The notes beneath the pieces were generated by a model. That model ran no database searches and had not been told where the DNA came from. It was given only the letters and a program-made list of their open reading frames with translations. This document shows positions 34,238 through 36,934 of a stretch of 36,934 nucleotides of DNA, piece after piece. Made by a program: the position numbers and the translations under genes. Position 1 is the first letter of the stretch; every line of letters starts with the position of its first letter. The stretch is from Candidatus Saccharimonadota bacterium (lineage in GTDB: Bacteria; Patescibacteriota; Saccharimonadia; Saccharimonadales; CAIOMD01), in contig JAGORN010000005.1 in NCBI GenBank assembly GCA_018062805.1, positions 1 through 36,934 of the forward strand, in the 5' to 3' direction.

Positions 34238-34312
34238 AATGTAACCTACAGCCAAGCGCCAATCAAGTGACTTAATTATAACGAAAAATTTATTCTTAGC
34301 TTTTATTACTTT

Positions 34313-35299
34313 TTATATTTCAGTATTTGCTACTTTTACAGATGGCCCCATAGTAGTTGTTAGGTATATGCTAGTTACGTAAGTGCCTTTTAAGCTGGCT
34401 GGTTTAGCAGCTTTAATGCTAGCTAGTACGGCCTTGGCGTTCTGAGCGACTTTATCGGTTCCAAAACTAACCTTACCAATAGCTAGGTGAATTATTCCGG
34501 TGCTGTCGACACGGTATTCAACCTTGCCAGCCTTAGCTTCTTCTACTGCCTTAACAACATTTGGTGATACTGTGCCACTCTTTGGCGATGGCATTAAACC
34601 TTTAGGGCCTAAGATTCTTGCATATTTACCAAGTTTTGGCATTAGTGCTGGGGTAGCTACTAGAACATCAAAACTAATTATTCCTTTTTCTAGTTGAGCA
34701 ATTATTTCATCACTGCCAGCAATTTCGGCACCAGCTTTTTTAGCTTTGGCTGAATCTTCCACATCTGCGAACACAGCTACCTTAACAGATTTACCTGTTC
34801 CAGCTGGTAAAATTATTGAATTTCTAATGTTTTGGTCTGCTTGTCTTGGGTCAACACCAAGACGAACGTGTAGTTCTACACTAGAGTCGAATTTTGTAGT
34901 TGAAGTTTTAATGGCAAGCTCAATGGCCTGCTTCAAGCTGTAGTCTTTGCCTTTTTCGACGTTAACGGCAACAGCTCTGAACTTTTTACCTCTTCGCTCT
35001 AATTTACTGCGTGTTTTTGGTATTAGCTTTGGCTTAACCTCGGCATGTTCGTCTTGTTCTGCTTTTCGTGCTTCTTTCTCTGCTTTTTCCTCGGCTTCTT
35101 TTAAGGCCTTTGCACTTCTTTTGCCTGCTTTAGCAGTTGCTTTAGTAGAAGCTTCTTCTTCATCGAGTTGTTTTTCGACTTTAACAATTTCCTCGGCTAT
35201 AGCTTCGGTCTCTACTAATTCTTCTACTTTATGAGTAGTTTCTTCAGCAACTTCTTGCTCTGCTAGTTTTAGGTCTTGCTTATCTTCTTTTTTAGGCAT
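34313..35299 (-). CDS. rplA: 50S ribosomal protein L1 with long charged N-terminal extension
   Basis: The L1 core occupies about residues 100-328: [49 protein letters not shown], and [23 protein letters not shown] are typical. About 95 extra residues precede it, rich in Glu, Lys and Ala ([19 protein letters not shown]), likely a charged coiled coil. The usual L1 is about 230 aa. AAGGAG lies 6 bases before ATG 35299, so the extension is translated. A hairpin sits just upstream of that site. Confidence 0.93.
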   Translation of the reverse strand: MPKKEDKQDLKLAEQEVAEETTHKVEELVETEAIAEEIVKVEKQLDEEEASTKATAKAGKRSAKALKEAEEKAEKEARKAEQDEHAEVKPKLIPKTRSKLERRGKKFRAVAVNVEKGKDYSLKQAIELAIKTSTTKFDSSVELHVRLGVDPRQADQNIRNSIILPAGTGKSVKVAVFADVEDSAKAKKAGAEIAGSDEIIAQLEKGIISFDVLVATPALMPKLGKYARILGPKGLMPSPKSGTVSPNVVKAVEEAKAGKVEYRVDSTGIIHLAIGKVSFGTDKVAQNAKAVLASIKAAKPASLKGTYVTSIYLTTTMGPSVKVANTEI

Positions 35300-35311
35300 A
35301 TTGTTCTCCTT

Positions 35312-35343
35312 TGTGGTTCTGGCGGAAACTTAGTCCTCCCACA
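35312..35343 (-). promoter_or_regulatory. GC-rich hairpin in front of the rplA ribosome binding site
   Basis: On the minus strand TGTGG (35343-35339) pairs with CCACA (35316-35312), and inside it GGAGGA pairs with TCCGCC except for one A-G mismatch, around a CTAAGTT loop. It ends 4-5 bases before AAGGAG. L1 is an autoregulatory protein in many bacteria, so this could be its mRNA site; the motif match is not established. Confidence 0.4.
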
Positions 35344-35356
35344 GGTTAATTAATAA

Positions 35357-35836
35357 TTATACTTTCCTAAGCCTTTGAGCAACTATATTTTTTTGCTCCT
35401 GAATATCTTGAAATTGCTCAAATAGCGTGTTGGGTTCATCTGCTCGCTCATCACCTCTTCTATAAACTAGGCGCAAATAAGATTCTTTCATAGATAAAAA
35501 ACTGGACATAGCTCCACAATCTCTGATTGCACTCAGCCTGTCTAGCTCAGTTGCATCTAATGATAAGCCGTATTCCAATAACTTAGTTCCAATTCGCAGA
35601 ACATCATCTGCTCGACTGCTGTCCTTAGGACCGTCAATAGAACAGCTATAATACTCTTCAAAAAGCCACCTACTGAGCATTTCTAGTTCATCTGTCGTTT
35701 CTGATTGGTTTGGTAAACGTGGCAGTTTATTTAAATTGTCTAGTACTACATTCTCTATGTTCAAGAAGTGCGCATAAGCTTCATGGTGATTAAGAGATTT
35801 GTCATTTTCAATGGTATCTGTGGTAATTTTCTCCAC
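35357..35836 (-). CDS. hypothetical protein between rplK and rplA (159 aa)
   Basis: No family recognised. It is soluble, acidic, predicted all-helical, with two cysteines near 64 and 106 and a polar helical C-terminus (LFEQFQDIQEQKNIVAQRLRK). There is no membrane segment. It starts 5 bases after the rplK stop, so it is read from the same mRNA. L11 and L1 genes are adjacent in most bacteria, so a ribosome-linked or regulatory role is a positional inference only. Confidence 0.65.
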   Translation of the reverse strand: MEKITTDTIENDKSLNHHEAYAHFLNIENVVLDNLNKLPRLPNQSETTDELEMLSRWLFEEYYSCSIDGPKDSSRADDVLRIGTKLLEYGLSLDATELDRLSAIRDCGAMSSFLSMKESYLRLVYRRGDERADEPNTLFEQFQDIQEQKNIVAQRLRKV

Positions 35837-35841
35837 TGCAA

Positions 35842-36270
35842 CTAACCTTCTATTTCTACGCCCATGCTACGTGCTGTGCCAGCAACCATTTTCTTTATTG
35901 CATCTACATCTTCGGCGTTCATGTCAGAAGCTTTGGCTTCGGCAATTTCAGTTAGCTGGCTATCCGAAAGTTTTTTACTAACTTTTTCAGTATTTGGTCG
36001 GCCAGAGCCTTTATCTATACCTAACTTTTGACGGATTAAATCGTCGGTTGGGGTGCCAACTATTCTCCAATCCATTGTTCTGTCTTCATAAACAGTAATA
36101 TGAACAGTTAAGTTTTGTCCCATTCGGTCTTTTGTTTGGTCGTTAAATGGATTAATAAAATCCATCATATTAACGCCGTGTTGTCCAAGCGAACTACCTA
36201 CTGGAGGCGCTGCACTTGCTTGACCACCTTTAATTTTCATTTTTAAGTTTGCTTTTACTGGCTTTGCCAT
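35842..36270 (-). CDS. rplK: 50S ribosomal protein L11
   Basis: Part of the GTPase-associated centre. The N-terminal domain (KMKIKGGQASAAPPVGSSLGQHGVNMMDFINPFNDQT) and the C-terminal rRNA-binding domain ending GTARSMGVEIEG are clear. At 142 aa the length is normal. AAAGGA precedes ATG 36270 by about 9 bases. The 165-base leader (36271-36435) holds a hairpin in which CTTCT plus CTTAA pairs with TTAAG plus AGAAG, but no gene I can support. Confidence 0.97.
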   Translation of the reverse strand: MAKPVKANLKMKIKGGQASAAPPVGSSLGQHGVNMMDFINPFNDQTKDRMGQNLTVHITVYEDRTMDWRIVGTPTDDLIRQKLGIDKGSGRPNTEKVSKKLSDSQLTEIAEAKASDMNAEDVDAIKKMVAGTARSMGVEIEG

Positions 36271-36435
36271 ATAAAAATCCTTTCATTAACGAGCTCATTA
36301 CAATTAGATAGTCAGTTGAAGCAACTAACTAATGCTTAACTCTCCTTCTAGCTTAATAATTTAAGAGAAGTGCGTAACTAAACTAATTTAACAGATTTCC
36401 CCTGTTTTGTCGATACATAATTGCTTAAATATTTA

Positions 36436-36711
36436 CTATTCGAAAATTTCTTTATCAAATACAACTTTTTTATCGTCTAAGTTGGAAATATGACTAACTG
36501 CATCTTTTGAATACTTTATACCCTTTAGTGCCGCACCAACTGCCAGAAGTCCCATACTCCACCTATATGCTGGGTTATCGTTTAGTGTATTTGTTTCTAA
36601 AACCACATAAGAAATAGTGCTAGCAGCTAAAATATTCACTGACCCTAAGCTAGTGGCACCCCAAAACTGCCGAGCATAACCATAGTCCTTACCTTGTTCA
36701 TTGTTTCTCAT
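36436..36711 (-). CDS. hypothetical two-helix membrane protein between nusG and rplK (91 aa)
   Basis: No family recognised. Two hydrophobic segments (about 22-38 and 51-63, the second with the WSMGLLAVGAALKGI core) are flanked by polar ends; the C-terminus is charged (DDKKVVFDKEIFE). The ATG at 36711 is 3 bases after the nusG stop, so translation is coupled to nusG. A membrane protein in the secE-nusG-rplK neighbourhood could be related to translocation, but it does not look like SecE and no role can be assigned. Confidence 0.55.
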   Translation of the reverse strand: MRNNEQGKDYGYARQFWGATSLGSVNILAASTISYVVLETNTLNDNPAYRWSMGLLAVGAALKGIKYSKDAVSHISNLDDKKVVFDKEIFE

Positions 36712-36714
36712 TAT

Positions 36715-36934
36715 TTAGACTTTTTTGACCTGGAGGCTGTCTAGTTCTACTGGTGTTTCACGACCGAACATATTTACTAAGACTTTAATTTTACCTTTTT
36801 GGGTGTCTATTTCATTTATAGCACCGTCAAAACCTTTGAACGGACCGTCTATTATACCGACCACTTCGCCTGGCTTGAAGTCGATGTTATGTTTTGGCTG
36901 TTCAACACCCATTCGCTTATTAATTTTGTCCATT
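36715..36934 (-). CDS. nusG: transcription termination/antitermination protein NusG, C-terminal part
   Basis: Only the last 72 or so residues are in the window; the gene runs off the end, so the methionine at 36933 is internal. The KOW domain is clear: FKPGEVVGIIDGPFKGFDGAINEIDTQ, then VLVNMFGRETPVELDSLQV. NusG binds RNA polymerase and, through KOW, Rho or ribosomal S10. It leads the nusG-91aa-rplK-159aa-rplA series. Confidence 0.93.
   Translation of the reverse strand, partial: MDKINKRMGVEQPKHNIDFKPGEVVGIIDGPFKGFDGAINEIDTQKGKIKVLVNMFGRETPVELDSLQVKKV

Noticed and set aside
34947-35234. Plus-strand ORF of 95 aa
   Set aside because: Antisense shadow of the repetitive Glu/Lys/Ala codons in the rplA extension; Ser/Phe-rich product, no ribosome binding site.

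Overview
The window looks like chromosomal DNA of a small-genome, AT-rich bacterium, most likely a Patescibacteria (CPR) member close to Candidatus Saccharibacteria (TM7). This is inferred from gene content and protein style, not from a marker tree. Supporting points are compact overlapping genes (repeated TAATG and ATGA junctions), many GTG starts, frequent starts without a Shine-Dalgarno, a PimA-like glycosyltransferase pair, ThyX instead of ThyA, and small lineage-type proteins wedged into ribosomal and ATP synthase operons. TGA is used as a normal stop (for example at 515-517 and 29359-29361), so this is not a TGA-recoding Gracilibacteria/Absconditabacteria genome.

Plus strand, 1-16.5 kb: an isolated small membrane protein with its own promoter and hairpin (127-560); prephenate dehydratase, cardiolipin synthase and a small zinc metallopeptidase (590-3294); a complete F1Fo ATP synthase operon atpB-E-F-H-A-G-(91-aa orphan)-D-C (3443-9991); a carbonic-anhydrase-like gene split by an in-frame TAA (10410-11282); a membrane-anchored coiled-coil protein; an operon of one alpha/beta hydrolase and two GT4 glycosyltransferases (11940-15113); and nhaA with a 56-aa membrane protein (15127-16495). 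tgt (16537-17745) runs into a convergent yhhQ, a probable queuosine-precursor salvage pair.

Minus strand, 17.7-28 kb, read from high to low coordinates: rplJ and rplL behind an L10 leader with an attenuator, a 170-aa conserved-looking protein, then dnaX, dnaB, a GT-C-like membrane protein, ybaB, recR, a DHH phosphoesterase, cysS and yhhQ. RecR has lost three of four zinc cysteines and DnaX lacks its zinc module.

28-37 kb: a GGDEF protein (+), a 72-aa protein with a textbook Shine-Dalgarno, and a GC-rich roughly 131-nt inverted-repeat region that folds as a multi-branched RNA (29367-29497). Next comes the minus-strand dTMP operon thyX-dcd-tmk, whose last gene (29512-30885) looks like a fused, catalytically dead TMK-like plus ThyX-like protein. 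A secreted or anchored hydrolase (+) follows. The window ends in a minus-strand nusG-rplK-rplA cluster carrying extra orphan proteins, with L1 bearing a long charged N-terminal extension.

The most novel candidates are the TMK/ThyX composite pseudoenzyme, the structured RNA at 29367-29497, the interrupted carbonic-anhydrase-like gene and the orphan ORF between atpG and atpD. No rRNA, tRNA, CRISPR array, insertion sequence or integrase was seen. No stretch longer than about 300 bases lacks a gene; the larger gaps (1-190, 26756-26959, 27883-28160, 28896-29142, 29362-29511, 34073-34312, 36271-36435) are described in the entries.
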